Shown here in pieces: positions 11,391 to 23,424 of a stretch of DNA of 64,000 bases. Each line of letters starts with the position of its first letter. Position 1 is the first letter of the stretch. Under the pieces are notes generated by a model, which worked only from the letters and a program-made list of their open reading frames with translations, was not told the DNA's origin and made no database searches. The position numbers were made by a program, and so were the translations under genes. The stretch spans positions 13,475,030 to 13,539,029 of the forward strand of contig BSYO01000030.1 of the NCBI GenBank assembly GCA_033239525.1, written 5' to 3'. This DNA comes from Nepenthes gracilis. Taxonomy: Eukaryota > Streptophyta > Magnoliopsida > Caryophyllales > Nepenthaceae.

Positions 11391-12700
11391 CACCCGTACA
11401 AGGGGCAACTAGGTAACGTAAGAAAGTTCCAACCGGTTAGTCAAGGGAAGTTTGGCTATGGAAAATAAACTCTAAAACTTTGACACAGAACAGTTTAACT
11501 AATGATCTGATTTTAAACATTGACTGTCAACTGGTGCAATTCACAAAAATTACCAAAAATAACGGACACTTACTACCGATGATTTCAAAAGGGTGTTAGA
11601 AATGATAACCTTTTATTTAATTTTTTTATAGCTTACTGCATACAAGGCTTATTTTAATTAATTTCAATGGCTCTGCATAATAAGCAGAATAAATAAATTA
11701 GACATTATTAGAACATTTAACAAAGCTTTACCAGATCTGATTTGGCTTCAGATAGAAAGAAATCATCCCTTTTTATGTAAGATTTTCATATTATCAGCCA
11801 GCCCCTAATATTATTATTCCTTCGTTCATCATGAATAATTAGAAGTCATAATTAGTATATTCTCTGCAAAATCTTTTATTAAAGATACTCTAAAACTATC
11901 CTTCTCCATCCCCTGTCCTGTCATAACATTAGAGTGATAAAATATCTCTTTCATTTTCCCAGCTTGCTACTATTCACTATCCAGGCAATTCTTCACACAG
12001 CTAACCAACACGTGGAAATTCTCCATCTGCGTTCCACCTAAGCTTCCCGTCACCTCAAGCTCCATCTATTTTATCGGTTCTTCACCCTCACCCACCCTGC
12101 TTTTATTCCCTCTCTTTCCCACCTTTTCTTCAAATCTCTTATAAATCAGAATAGATGAATAAATAATAAAAATTAAATTAAATATTTTTTTATTTATTTA
12201 ACTGTTGAATGAATATGAAAATGACTCTCCGGGAGGGCTACTTTTCTTCTATTCCTCCGCCTGCATATCGTCGTGACCATCAGAAAGGCGGGTCAGTTTT
12301 GCAGAGCACCGCTAGCCAAGGAGAAGGGCTGGTAACTTCAATCTATTTCCCTTTCTTCCCCTCTCTATAATGTTCTCTCGCATCCTATCAAAGAAGCTGG
12401 TCAGATTTGAAAAACGCCAGTACCTCAAATGGATTGGCTAAAAATTTCTAACGAATCTTATAGATCTCATAGAAGGACCAAAAAAAAATTCAATTTCACA
12501 TCATATACAGTTTCATCATTCCATAGTTTTTCATAATTCTTCTCATTAAAAATAAACCCAAACACATGCATAATGACCCCGCTATTTTTGAGCAAATACT
12601 AGGAAGAGAAGTGCGGATCTTCATTTGTCCCAAATTCCATAGGGAATGCAAGTTGCCTCAAACAGACTTATTCATTACAGAAACAGAATATCAACATGGC
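11391..12700. other. Spacer downstream of the carboxypeptidase gene
   Basis: No coding region recognised. The part next to 12716 should hold the 3' UTR of the gene on the - strand; I could not identify a convincing AATAAA on that strand. Confidence 0.5.
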
Positions 12701-12715
12701 GATGGGGACCTCCTT

Positions 12716-14074
12716 TCAAAGGTAAGGCCCATGATTTGAGGAACGATTCCGGTTCTCAGCCCCTGCAAATAACCCTCTTTCCAACACCCAGTCCTCTATC
12801 ATTGCCTGAGAATTCACCGCCTGATCAGTGGGCACAAAATGCCCAGCACCCAAAACAACAACATGACTCAAACTCTTCCATTTCTGCACATACCCTGCAA
12901 GCTCGCCACCCACCTTCCACACCTTCCTCTCCGAAGCTAAGAACCCAGAAATCCCTTCCCAATTCAGCTTCCTCATCCATGCCTCCACCGAAACAACACC
13001 GTCCCTCAAGTCACACTGCCCTTGATACAGCAACACCTTACTCTCCCTCACCAGCACCTCCACCATAGGCCTCGCACTCTTCATCACATCCTCGTGGAGC
13101 GCCGCCTCCACCGCGTAGCTGCACTCTTCCCAGATGGCTGTGTTGTTCACCCCGAATGCCTTCTTTACCTCCACATTGCTCAAGAATCTCTCAACCAACT
13201 CAGACTCATAAGGAATTTTCCTCCTCATGTCATATAAAGTAGCTAGCCCCGTCATGCTCTGCAGCATTTCTAATGCCTCGTTTCTAGCGTTCGTCGCGTC
13301 TGCCCAGGTCCTGGCATCAACCAACTTCACAGCTTCCTCTTGAGCTGCTTCCAATTGGGCCTTCTGTTTCTCGTTGATTAAGCCTGAAAAATAGGCATTT
13401 AAAGCATGCGTTGCTACCTGTGTTTTTGGGTCAGTCAATCCATTCCCGATGGCAACCCCTGCTAAATTTACCCTCTCTGACTCAAGAAGTCGACGGTTCT
13501 TCGTCAATATATAAGACCCAATAGCTGGAACGTATTTCCCCGCGTAGCTTTCACCAGTAATGTAAATTGGACGAGATTTAAACGATGTGTTCATTGTGAC
13601 AAACGCTTTGATTGCGACAAAAAGATGCTCTGCAACTCCATGTTGATCTCTGGGTATTTCTTGCGGTGAAGCTGCTATGCTGAATCCAGTTCCAATAGGA
13701 TTATCGAGGAAAAGCAAGCCGAAAATCCGATTCCAAGCACCTTTATTGGCTTCGAGCTTGATAGTTTGGTTGCTTCTATGCACGCGCCAAGGACCCAGTT
13801 CGTACAAGTTGCCGAGCATGGAGGAGCAGCCAGGGCCGCCCTGAAGCCAAACGAGGAGAGGGGTTTGGGAGAGAGCTGAAGTTGATTGCTGGGCTTCGTA
13901 GAAAGCATAGTAAATGGCAGAACCAGTGGAGGGATTGACGATGAGGTAGCCGGTTTTTGAAGGGAGAGCTTCTTTGGGGAAGAAAGGAGCCTTCGAGAAG
14001 GATGACTTGGGGAGAGAGCTGAGGAAGATGGAGAGGATGAGGTAGAAGAAGATTGGTGCTTTCCTTGTCTCCAT
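12716..14074 (-). CDS. Serine carboxypeptidase-like protein, SCPL50/51 type
   Basis: Intact intronless ORF of 452 residues. Family S10 enzymes cleave C-terminal residues or act as acyltransferases, in the secretory pathway or vacuole. An N-terminal hydrophobic stretch (about 9-22, Y-L-I-L-S-I-F-L) fits a signal peptide. The oxyanion block W-L-Q-G-G-P-G-C-S-S is at 76-85. The nucleophile is Ser176 in G-E-S-Y-A-G, Asp355 in Y-Q-G-Q-C-D, and His412 in G-A-G-H-F-V-P, so the triad is complete. Gln replaces the usual Asn at 78, which I recall as typical of the SCPL50/51 branch; Arabidopsis SCPL50 is also intronless. Sequons occur at Asn102, Asn162, Asn310 and Asn443. The start at 14074 is the first Met and gives the signal peptide directly. 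Natural substrate cannot be read from sequence. It is flanked by repeats only, with no partner gene. Confidence 0.93.
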   Translation of the reverse strand: METRKAPIFFYLILSIFLSSLPKSSFSKAPFFPKEALPSKTGYLIVNPSTGSAIYYAFYEAQQSTSALSQTPLLVWLQGGPGCSSMLGNLYELGPWRVHRSNQTIKLEANKGAWNRIFGLLFLDNPIGTGFSIAASPQEIPRDQHGVAEHLFVAIKAFVTMNTSFKSRPIYITGESYAGKYVPAIGSYILTKNRRLLESERVNLAGVAIGNGLTDPKTQVATHALNAYFSGLINEKQKAQLEAAQEEAVKLVDARTWADATNARNEALEMLQSMTGLATLYDMRRKIPYESELVERFLSNVEVKKAFGVNNTAIWEECSYAVEAALHEDVMKSARPMVEVLVRESKVLLYQGQCDLRDGVVSVEAWMRKLNWEGISGFLASERKVWKVGGELAGYVQKWKSLSHVVVLGAGHFVPTDQAVNSQAMIEDWVLERGLFAGAENRNRSSNHGPYL

Positions 14075-15660
14075 TTCAATTATTACTTAGAGCACTTCGG
14101 CCATCTAGCCTCTACTATTCCATTCAGCGTGTCTATTACTGCTGAATTGGAACGTGACAGTCATGGGGACGTGTACGATGGGAAAAGTAATTAAATTGTC
14201 AACATTATTTCCATATTGTTTGATCGGGACAATTTCATGCTTACTGTGAATTTTATTATAAAATTATACACGAAATTTAAAATAACGTATCTCAAGTCTC
14301 AATAATAACAGAAGATAATTTAACCTGCTTGATGACATATTATGACGATTTAATATCAATTTTAATTAACCTATTATCAAATTATAATCATTTTAGGAAT
14401 AAAAATATACCTGATAACGATTTAGAACGTGTAAATGTTTTATTAATCATGCCCCGTCCGGCATCCAGGGATACTTTCCCCCAGCATCAGAGTCTCTTCA
14501 TCTCAACATTAAATATAAAAAAAAATTTAACGAATAAAGTTTAAATCTTAAATACAACCTCTAAATCATTATTTTATTTTATTTTTTCATATATCATATA
14601 ATATTTCCTCATATATTAGTGGTTTTTCAGAGGGGGAGGGATTTATACTTTAGGATAATGATTGGCTTGTTAGGTTTAAAAAAAAACTATTTGTGTAGGG
14701 AAATATAATTTCACAAAAAAATATTTCTTTTAGAATAAATATTAAACAATAGTAATATATTGACTGACAATCAGTTGACGTTCACTAAAACAAGATAACC
14801 GTGACATGAAGCATTGTACGAACAGAAGCCAGCCCCCAACCCGATTGCCACCCCAACAGGTTGCTGAACAACTGGCTAGTCTTAGATTTACAACAATGAC
14901 CCTGCACCTCACTCTTTATTAAACAATTTGACGAACACCTGGGCTGGCAAAAATGGTAATATGGTCGATACATATAAATTATATGCACTAACCTGCATAA
15001 ATATTACCATTTATATACTTGTAGCTTCAAGAATCAAGAGATTTACCTAAGGTCTGACCGGAGTTACTTGCACCCTTTTGTTATCCATCTCCGTCGAGTT
15101 GCCCGAGAGAGAGGAGGTGTGCCATGTATTGCTGAAACCATGGGAAACTCCAAGTGATGAAGTTAACAAAAGAAACACCATTTTATGTGGATACTCTATG
15201 TTCTAACTTCTAATCAAATCATATAAGAAAGCAACCCTACTTAAAAAAGGGGGAAGGGGGGAGATTTAGGAAAAATGACCTAACAAATTGAATATGGATT
15301 ATGGATTGTCTATACTGAGATGAGTAAGTCAAGTCATATTAAAAATCACAATAAAGAATAATAATATTCTTAAATGTTTAAAAGTTATACCTATAAAAAT
15401 AGGATGAAATGAGATGTCTAAGATGATTCAATGCTTAAAATATTGGCCAAACAAAATATTTGTGAGAAAATATAAGTCAGTGGCTGAAAAAATAAAAAAA
15501 ATAAAATAAAATAAATACACTTATGAATATTTGGAATAAGGTGGTTGAAAATATCAAGAAAATTACTTCTACTATTGAAAAAAAATTACACTAAATTGAA
15601 TAAAACAAAAAAAATAGAGTCAGTTATATTGAATCTACTCGGTGAAACTTAAGGTATTGT
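14075..15660. other. Upstream spacer of the carboxypeptidase gene
   Basis: It contains the 5' UTR and promoter of the - strand gene near 14075-14300, with no distinct TATA box that I can defend. Beyond that it is AT-rich sequence without a recognisable gene. Confidence 0.5.
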
Positions 15661-15664
15661 TCTT

Positions 15665-15830
15665 ATTGTATTATGTGATGGGGGGGTTTGTACAATGGTT
15701 TGTACTACCTTCCCCACCTTTTGGCAAGGTAGAGATGGGGCAGTGGGAAATCAAACCCAAGACCCAAGGGTCCTAAAGCCAAAGCTTTGACCAAGACCTA
15801 GTTAGCTAGGTTTTCGCTAACGGATTTCAG
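15665..15830 (-). mobile_element. tRNA-derived SINE-like remnant
   Basis: On the - strand a TAGCTAACTAGG block (+ 15797-15808) resembles the RNA polymerase III A box. A GGTTTGATTTCC block (+ 15746-15757) resembles the B box GGTTCGANNCC. They are about 40 bases apart, as in tRNA-type promoters. A CCCACTGCCCCATC body and TTGTACAAACC tail follow. The arrangement fits a plant SINE head. It does not fold as a full tRNA, and no clear poly-A/T tail or target duplication is seen. Confidence 0.45.
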
Positions 15831-16656
15831 CTAAGACCTGATTTGCTTTTGTACGAACTCCAACGCTTTGCATTTGCATCATTTATGCTATGCCATCTGG
15901 AAAGCAACTCTACAAAAATGGTATTGAACTGTACCACTCGCTATACAGCATGATTTTCCTTTAAACAATAAAAAAGTGCATATAACTGATGCAATATAAA
16001 TTCCTCTAGGAGAGATCTTCCACAAACCAAGGAATGAATTCTTACAGACCCATTAAATTGACGCTTGATTGGAATAGAAGGGTTTAGATGGCATTGTCTA
16101 TGTCAAATGGGTACTGGGGCAATAACATGATCCTCCACTGAGTTCATAGAAAGCCTGCAGCTGTTGAAGATGTTTATATCCATGATGGAAATAATGCTAA
16201 TGCATAAAAAAACACCAAAAATCATCAAAGCAACAGGTGTTCATGATACCACTAGTTGGTAGTAGTAGCAAATGCAAAAAAAAAAAAAAAAATCTTACCA
16301 GAAGAAATAATAATTTGATAGGAACAGTAGAGAAACCACAAAAGGCAAAAAACAAAATTAAGGGATCAAAATAATTGATTTAAGGAATGATCAACAGCTC
16401 TAACAAAGGAATCTACACGATGTTAAATGTCATCATAGAGGAAAGAACTAGTCTTGGACAATCAAGGCATTGATGTGGTAAGGACAGAAATGAGCAAGTG
16501 GAAAGCTCTACTTGCTAGGGAAAATGCACGTTAACCAAAAGCATAGGGATGATTGGGGTTCAAAAGAATTCATGAGTTAAACAACATTGCAAATTTTAAA
16601 CTAGTATGGGCTACAGCTAACGAAGAAGATATAAATATAGAAAGTGAATTCACTCT

Positions 16657-16685
16657 AATTATTATTATTATTATTATTATTATTA
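16657..16685 (+). repeat. (ATT)n microsatellite
   Basis: An uninterrupted run of ATT triplets within spacer. It lies inside a spurious ORF that reads as poly-isoleucine. Confidence 0.9.
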
Positions 16686-17179
16686 AAGACTGGCCTTTAG
16701 GAAACCAAAGCAAAACTGCTCTTGAGCTTTGGCAACAAGAAGGCATATGGGAATTTCAATAAAGGAGAGAAGGTGAGTTGGTATAACCCGGCTTGGAGGA
16801 AGAGTGGTGGACGTAAGCATGGCTTTATAGACTGGAGGGAAGCTATTGGGAATTGATTAGAAGAGGAATGATGATTAATACTCAATTAAAAGCGAGTAAA
16901 TAAAATTTTATACTCGATCTCATACATATATATAGAAATATGTGAAAGCCGTATTCGATGAAAATGGTATGTATGGCTTGAAGGGAGGTCATTCATATCT
17001 ATTGAGATCCACCCTACAACATGGGGTTAAAATGCCAAAAGAAGTGATTTTAGCCCTCATAAAAGAAAAGGAAATGGATTCTTGAATGCTCATGCCAGGT
17101 CAAGGTACTGTAGAAAAACAAACTGCAAAACTCGATCTAATTTATTGTAATCAATTAGTCAACAAATCAATGTGTATTA

Positions 17180-17478
17180 TGCAGGAATGATCAGAGCAAA
17201 ATGAGTAATTTCAAAAGAACGGCAATGGCAGCACTACTTTATGGTATTTGGACAGAGAAAAAAAACATTAGACTTCATCAAGAAAGAAGCAATAAGCCAC
17301 CCAGAGTCACGGCCGTAGTTAGAAATCTTATGAGAACAATATTTTCTTTCATTCATTGGAAAAAATACCCTCAGATTGGTTTTGTTGTGTCTACTCATAA
17401 TGGATATTCCCAACTAAACTGGGATGGTACAAATATGGAATAAGCAATAAAACTATACTTTGCTCATTGAAAAAAAAT
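17180..17478 (+). pseudogene. LINE-type retrotransposon C-terminal fragment
   Basis: An open stretch from 17201 to 17443 reads A-M-A-A-L-L-Y-G-I-W-T-E-K-K-N-I-R-L-H. This resembles the end of plant non-LTR reverse transcriptases after the zf-RVT domain (A-x-x-V-Y-x-I-W-x-E-R-N-x-R-x-F/H). A GCAATAAAACT and a run of eight A residues near 17470-17477 follow, as expected for a 5'-truncated LINE copy with a short poly-A. No RT palm motif is found upstream, so it is only the 3' tip. Confidence 0.45.
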
Positions 17479-18939
17479 CTTAAATCGAGATTGCATGACG
17501 AAATGTGAAGTGAAGAAATAAAATGGCAAACATAAGAGGAGTTGAAGAAGAATAATTCATGAGTTCAAAACAGCAGTAGAAATTAAGACATTGTGGCAAG
17601 ACGTATGGAACAAGTCACGTGGTTGGAAGAAAAAGAATATCCTAGCACATGATAGAAGACTTGCTATCAAACGAATGAGATACGAATAATTGCTTGAAAA
17701 GAAAATAAAAATTTAAATCACAACAAGGTTTGACAATGTTGACATATTCCGTAACATTATTTGTAGATTTAACTTGTGTATAAATTGTCTTTCAGATTTC
17801 AGATAAATGGAGTGCAACATTATAAAAGTACACAAAACTAAGACCCTGCTTAGAGATTACTATTAAGCTGTTTTTTCCAAATTCAACAGGACACAAAACT
17901 GCAAGCCTACAGCGAGATGACAGCTCAAGCCGTTTTTTGCCTGATTTCAACAGAGCAGTTACACAGCCATCACTCTGATTTGAGAACTGCTTTGACTAGA
18001 GGTTTTGGATAGTTTTCTACAATAATCTTATTTAAAGGAGAGTAGGGTCATTACCTGGAAGTAGGGAAAATGACATGAAAAAAATAATCGGGCTTCCAAT
18101 ACTCAGTTTTCTGGTGAAATTTCTAAATTGTTATTCTCTCCTCAAAATGTGTCTTACATTTTATTGTTAGTCGGTTTTCCCTTCAAGTCTAGAGAGGAGG
18201 TCCTTTGGTTCATGTGGGAGCATCCAAGTTGATTTGAAAAGTACGTGATTTTAGAGATCTACTAAGAGAAATCATAAGTGTATAGGTAGTTGTGGTGTTG
18301 CAGATCTAAGGTGGACCTTAGATAGTCACATGTAGTCAATCGGCTAGGTGTAGGCATCTAATTGCGGATCTATAAGTTGACTCTTCCCATTACATTAGAT
18401 TTTCCGAGTTAGTGACTACTAGTCAAGAAGTCATTTGCGGGATGTAGTTCACGAGATCCTCTTCATCACCAAATCTTGTGCTATTCATTTTACTACATTT
18501 AAATAATTTTATATGCCTATGTTTGGTGATTGAATATTAATCACCATCTAGATCTGGTATTCATTTATGTTTATTTGAGATGCATTAATTTTAAAATTGT
18601 ACTTTCTCACAAGAATGCTTATTCACCTTCTTCTATGTATTTGTGGGTCTAAACACCGTTTTCATCACATTGGATAAAGAGCTAGTTGGGAACCAGTGAG
18701 CAAAACAACAGAAGAAGGAATTAAAAAAGAGAATAAAAAAATAACTAGTTAAAAGAAGAGATTAGGTAACATAAACATGAGCCGCATGGATTAATGAAAG
18801 GGGAAAAAGGTTTACATCTTCCTAATTGCAGGTACATCTTAATTTGGTATCATCAAATGGTGGCTGAGGTAACAAATAGAAATTGGAGTCAACTCATGTC
18901 AATGTACGCCCACATTGCCACCCAAAATGGATGAAAATA

Positions 18940-19260
18940 CTAGTATCTATCACATCCATATCAATATTAGATACGTTAGACAAAACATATCAGATATAAT
19001 AAGATGAAAAGAATTCCTAAGAATCGTAAGTTGTTAGATAAATATCGGCCGATATACCCATCTACTAAATATATCGGCCGATACATAGATCAAATATCGG
19101 GTATATCGACTGACATATTGGCCAAATATCGAGTGTATCAGTTGATACATTATTAATGCAACAACATATTATTTTGCTACGTTATTGAAAAATATCAGTA
19201 TCAAAAGGCTCAAATATAGATATACATAAGTTGATAATTACATCCATAGGTATTTTGATC
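18940..19260. repeat. Palindromic TATCGGCCGATA repeat, copy 1
   Basis: Contains ATATCGGCCGATAT at about 19041-19055 and again near 19070-19085, then several diverged ATATCGnnTGATA units to 19150. Each core is a near-perfect palindrome. Related copies occur at 57660-57830, 59740-60380 and 62440-62890, so this is a dispersed family in the region. Confidence 0.6.
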
Positions 19261-20174
19261 TATGTTGTTAAGGGCATTCCTTAGTTGCACCTCGGTGCAC
19301 CTAGGCTTGGAGCATAAACCTCATGCTTCAAGAAATAAAGGTGAGGCTTATTCTGAGAAGCACACGCCTAGGCTCTAAGGCATGCACTTTTTTGTCGAGG
19401 CTAAAGATGTGCGCCTAGAACACCTTATGATTTTCTTTAAAAGACAAAAATAAATTGTTCTTTTTATAAATTAATCATTATATTTAATTATTACTTTTAA
19501 TACAAACTTAGTATTTATAAAATTAAAATTCATAAAAGTAATGAGTTTGCGATTAGAAAAATGGATGAAGATTATAATAAGGATAATAAATTTTTATTTG
19601 AAGATGATTATGTAATAGGATTTTTATAGTTAAAATTGTTTGAGTAAATGAAGCTATACATTATACTACATTGAGAAATAGTATAAACTTTGAACAATAA
19701 GTGCCCCTGAAGCTAATCAATTGGAGCTTTTAAATGAATAAGATTCTAGCTTAGAGACATATATAGATGAAAAAGCCATTCAAGGAGAGAATTAAGGAAC
19801 AAAAAGAAAAACAACTTTTATTTGATGATAATAATAAATATTAGTTTTTACTATAAGTATCTTAAGAATAATATTTTAAATTTGTTAATAAATTTTATTA
19901 TTTTTGTGTATTTGTTGTAAGATATGCTTATTAATTATCATTTTTTATGTTAATAGTGGAATTATGAGTTTGTAATTGTTATCAGAAATGTTTTTTTGGT
20001 TTTTCTTATACTTTTCTAATCTTTAACAATTACAAATTAAACACAAAAACATCCTATATACATTTCATAAATGTGCACATCATTTTTATTAGGCCTGTGC
20101 CTATGCTTTGTGCCTTATGTCTAGGCCAAGAGACACTCTGCGACTTGATACACATTGTGCCTTTAATAACACTA
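19261..20174. mobile_element. hAT-like non-autonomous DNA transposon remnant
   Basis: The left end reads TATGTTGTTAAGGGCA (19261-19276). The right end in reverse complement reads TAGTGTTATTAAAGGCA (20158-20174), giving imperfect terminal inverted repeats. Just inside both ends are GCnCCTnGGCn-type runs (19285-19440 and 20095-20130), as in the widespread plant hAT-type repeats full of AGGCGCC-like blocks. The middle is AT-rich without a transposase. I see no clean 8-bp target duplication, so the exact ends are uncertain. Confidence 0.45.
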
Positions 20175-20500
20175 GTTCTGAGTATCTTCCTTCCCTAGAG
20201 ATCCTAAGTAATCATTTTTTTTTTTTTTTTGGTAGAAAACACTAATCAGGGACCATCCAAATATCAGATATTTCTTAACTGTGCCTCAAGTCAAAAGCCA
20301 ACAAAATATTCCAAGGTGAACTCTTTATTATTATTTTTTTTTTTTTTTTGGGGGGTGTTGGGGAAAGTGGTATATATGTGTTAAAACTGAGAACCCCACA
20401 TACAGGGGTTTTTTCAGAATGAGAAATATTATATATGAGCTATATAAGTTAAGGGATTCCATTTTTTTTATTATAAAGATGAAGAACTAAACTCCTAAGG

Positions 20501-20905
20501 TGGCCTTTGGTTCACCGGAAAAGAAATTCTATTCTGAGCTAATTCCTTCGGGAATAATAATTTCCTTGTTCGGTTTGCAAATTAGCCGGGTCTCACATTT
20601 GTGAGAATAGTTATTCCCTTATATTATTATTATTATTATTATATTTTATTATTATTATTACATATTATTATTATTATTATTATTACTATTACTACTACTA
20701 TTATTATTATTATCATTATTCTCATCTTATTCCTCATACAATTCTACAAACCAAATAATGGAATACTAATCCCCACATTATTCTATTCCAACAATCAAAT
20801 ATAGGAATAACAATTCCAACTCTATTCCTATCTTATTATATCCCCTGAAAATAACTATTCTATTCCCACCTTATTCCATTTTAGTAACCAAACGTACCGT
20901 AAATG
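20501..20905. mobile_element. MITE-like element with internal (TTA)n array
   Basis: The left end GGTGGCCTTTGGTTCACC (about 20499-20516) and the right end in reverse complement GGTACGTTTGGTTACT (about 20883-20898) form imperfect inverted repeats. Inside each end are inverted GGAATAAnnATTCC-type runs. This is the pattern of common plant MITEs that end in CGTTTGGTT. The (TTA/TTATTAC)n array at 20620-20715 probably expanded inside it. No target duplication was confirmed. Confidence 0.45.
20620..20715 (+). repeat. Compound (TTA)n/(CTA)n microsatellite
   Basis: TTA triplets with short CTA interruptions; yields a spurious isoleucine/tyrosine-rich ORF. Confidence 0.9.
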
Positions 20906-21108
20906 CGATAATTAACATAACATAATCATCAAACAGTTCATAGTCCTTCTAGTTCAACAATTAATCCAGATAGCCACAGATCATTTCCACCACAGTTCAT
21001 CAGGATGGAGAATTCAAGAATTTGGATTGAGCACATTCCCAAGCAAAACAAGAGGATGTCAGATTTTACTGCAAAATAAAAAGGCAACAAAGATTACAAC
21101 AGGATATA

Positions 21109-21495
21109 CTACAACTCAGTTTTATATAGCTTTTTATATGAGATGGAAAAAGGAAGAAGAAATGTGAGGGCAAGTGAATCTAGACCCTCTTGCACTCCCT
21201 CTTGTACACCATGAATTCTTCTTGCAAGTTCTTGTGTATTTTCCCTTGAACACGAAATTTTAAGATCAGCATCAAGTGATTCAAAGGCCACAATATTCGG
21301 GTCACCTTGAGTTTTGCAATCATTGTAAGTAATTAATATGCTATCTTGTATGGTTTTAGTGGTCTTCTTGTATACATCTTGTGCATGTGGTTTGAACTTC
21401 CCTCTTTTGATGTTGAAGTAATGATAATCCTTGATTTTTAAATTTATAATGCCCTCATTATAATCAACTGGTGATGAAAGGATAGCAGTCTCAAA
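21109..21495 (-). other. Open frame of unknown nature next to the gene fragment
   Basis: On the - strand a frame stays open for about 120 codons. It contains D-Y-H-Y-F-N-I-K-R-G-K-F-K-P-H and ends S-I-S-Y-K-K-L-Y-K-T-E-L. It starts in a different frame from the preceding exon, so it is not a simple read-through. I recognise no family. It may be a diverged last exon or unrelated repeat sequence. Confidence 0.3.
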
Positions 21496-21503
21496 AAACT
21501 TAC

Positions 21504-22088
21504 AGCATGGTATGCATATGGAGATTTCCCTTGGCGCTCAAAATGTTTAGCCATGATGCAGAACTCAATTGGCCCCCACTCATCCACCTCAAAACAATTG
21601 CCTAGGGCAGCTTTGTATAACTATCCATGAAATTAAAAGTCATATCAGACGATGAATCTCACAAATTAACAAGTTAGTGAATGAACTAGAGAGAGTAATA
21701 ATCACCTTAGTAGTGTCAGTTAGCAACTCTGTTCCTGCAGGATAAGATGCATAGTATTGATCACCTCTAGAGTAACCAGCCCTTGTCCTGTCATGCCAAA
21801 ATAAAAATTTATGCATCGGAGAGAAAAAATGAAGAGATTTGGTAATCTGCAGTAACAGCATCAAGTATGCATGAGACTTACGTGTTGTTTGAATAAGCAT
21901 AACTAAGAACTGAAACGAAGGAGAAAAACCCAGCATAAGATACCATCCGTCGAAATTTTTGAATTTTCAGTATATCTTTCCATGTGTCATAGAGTCTCAT
22001 GATTGATCCACTTCTAACCCGTCCTTCAACTGCACGAACACAGGCAGGGAATTGAGCAAAGCAAGTGCAGGAATGACACAGGATATTT
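21504..22088 (-). pseudogene. Three-exon fragment of a conserved plant gene of unknown function
   Basis: Three exons with GT-AG borders and matching phases lie on the - strand. Exon a is 22088-21882 (F-P-A-C-V-R-A-V-E-G, then M-R-L-Y-D-T-W-K-D-I). Exon b is 21787-21706 (R-A-G-Y-S-R-G-D-Q-Y-Y-A-S-Y-P-A-G-T-E-L). Exon c is 21620-21504 (K-A-A-L-G-N-C-F-E-V-D-E-W-G-P-I-E-F, ending P-Y-A-Y-H-A at a GTAAGT donor). The residues resemble a conserved plant protein I cannot name with certainty. No start exon is evident above 22100. The expected continuation after the last donor is absent, although a 120-codon open frame of unknown nature runs from about 21495 to 21109. Splice sites are intact, so it is a truncated duplicate or a gene broken by rearrangement, not a processed copy. 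Confidence 0.6.
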
Positions 22089-22199
22089 CTGCAAATAAAG
22101 ACCATTTGAACTAAAAGATTGAGCTTTTTCAAATAAGTTTTTTTTCCCCATTCGATCAGCTGTAGAATCAAACATCGAATCACAAAAAAGAGAAATTAA

Positions 22200-23424
22200 A
22201 GAAGTACAAAATCCTCATGCATCGTGACAACAAATGACTAAATCGATACCCTTCATCTCCCTTTTGGAAAATCTCAATCGTCACAACGCCACATGTGATG
22301 CCCTAAACCTGAGTGGCCCAACACAACTTGAACTGACCACGTAGAAACCCAAATCATAAATAACCACATAAATGTATCATTCAATTAAAATAAAATATTC
22401 ATAATAATTTCCTCGAATACTTAAATGTCCACAAAATAAATATTCTAGGAACGCAGTCTCAATCAAATGTCCAAAATAAATCTACAATCAATAAAGCCGA
22501 CTCTAAATCTTCTCATCACAAACTTCTAACTCTGAGATTATCTCTATCTCAAATCCCCTCAACAATTACACGATCTTTTCTAACATGTTATAAATTCTCT
22601 ACTCTTGAGTCAATAAAATACAAGTGTGAGCTAAATGCCTATCAAAAATATAAATCAATAAAACAACGGAATGTAATACAACATTTTGAATAACAATAAT
22701 ATCATCATAAATAAATTAATAACATAAAATAATCAACAATTATCGGATATTCGACGACCTATCGTATCCACGATTTAAAAGCCACACAACAACAAAACAT
22801 TAGGGATGCAAATTAGATTCCATCGAATCCGAGTATCAACGACAGCATAGGTTCCATCAAACCTATCTCAACAGAGGTCCCAACTATATAAGATGTTATA
22901 AAATCTTATCGGATTTTATGTATCACTGTGAACCAACATCTATACACCTCCTCCAATTACTGGATAAATTCTCGAGATATCGGTGTTCACAAATTTGACA
23001 AATGGCTAACTCTATAGTTTCATTATACTTACTAAACATAGTATACAAGTACCAACTCAATCCACATGAACAATATTCCTATTACCCTGTCAGGTAACCC
23101 GAACTATGACTAGCACAAATTCTCGTAATCTACTATGATACACGCCCAAATAGGTACAGAATACTCATCTCCACAACAAGTCAAACCCTACACCTTCCCT
23201 TGGTACGATATCAATCGATATCTCACGCATAATGTTCACAAGATTATAAGCATCAATCTAATGACCTAAATCTTCGGAATATGGATTTAATATCGAAAAA
23301 GAGTAAACTACAATAAGATGCAGTAACTTCCTAATTCGATTAGATACCTTAATATTTTCATAGGCTCTTTTCCCTGAGCTACTATTTATAGTTGTGATTA
23401 CCGGCTCATATGTAGCTTTCGAAA
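22200..23424. other. Non-coding stretch, possibly repeat-derived
   Basis: No coding region. From 22294 the sequence begins TGTGATGCCCTAAACC, a start seen in some plant LTRs, and the following kilobase has the A/C-rich texture of a non-coding LTR. I could not find a matching end, a partner copy or a target duplication. Confidence 0.25.

Noticed and set aside
12646..13068. 140-codon + strand ORF overlapping the carboxypeptidase gene
   Set aside because: Shadow of the - strand gene, which has the complete catalytic triad.
15665..15830. A functional tRNA gene
   Set aside because: Box-like motifs exist but acceptor and anticodon arms cannot be formed; a SINE remnant fits better.
18180..18700. 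A possible Copia-type LTR fragment
   Set aside because: The text has a vaguely LTR-like texture but I found no partner, ends, primer site or target duplication.
20601..20804. ORFs of isoleucine/tyrosine runs in microsatellites (also 16553-16762, 31733-32062)
   Set aside because: They are translations of (TTA)n/(TAA)n repeats without protein-like sequence.
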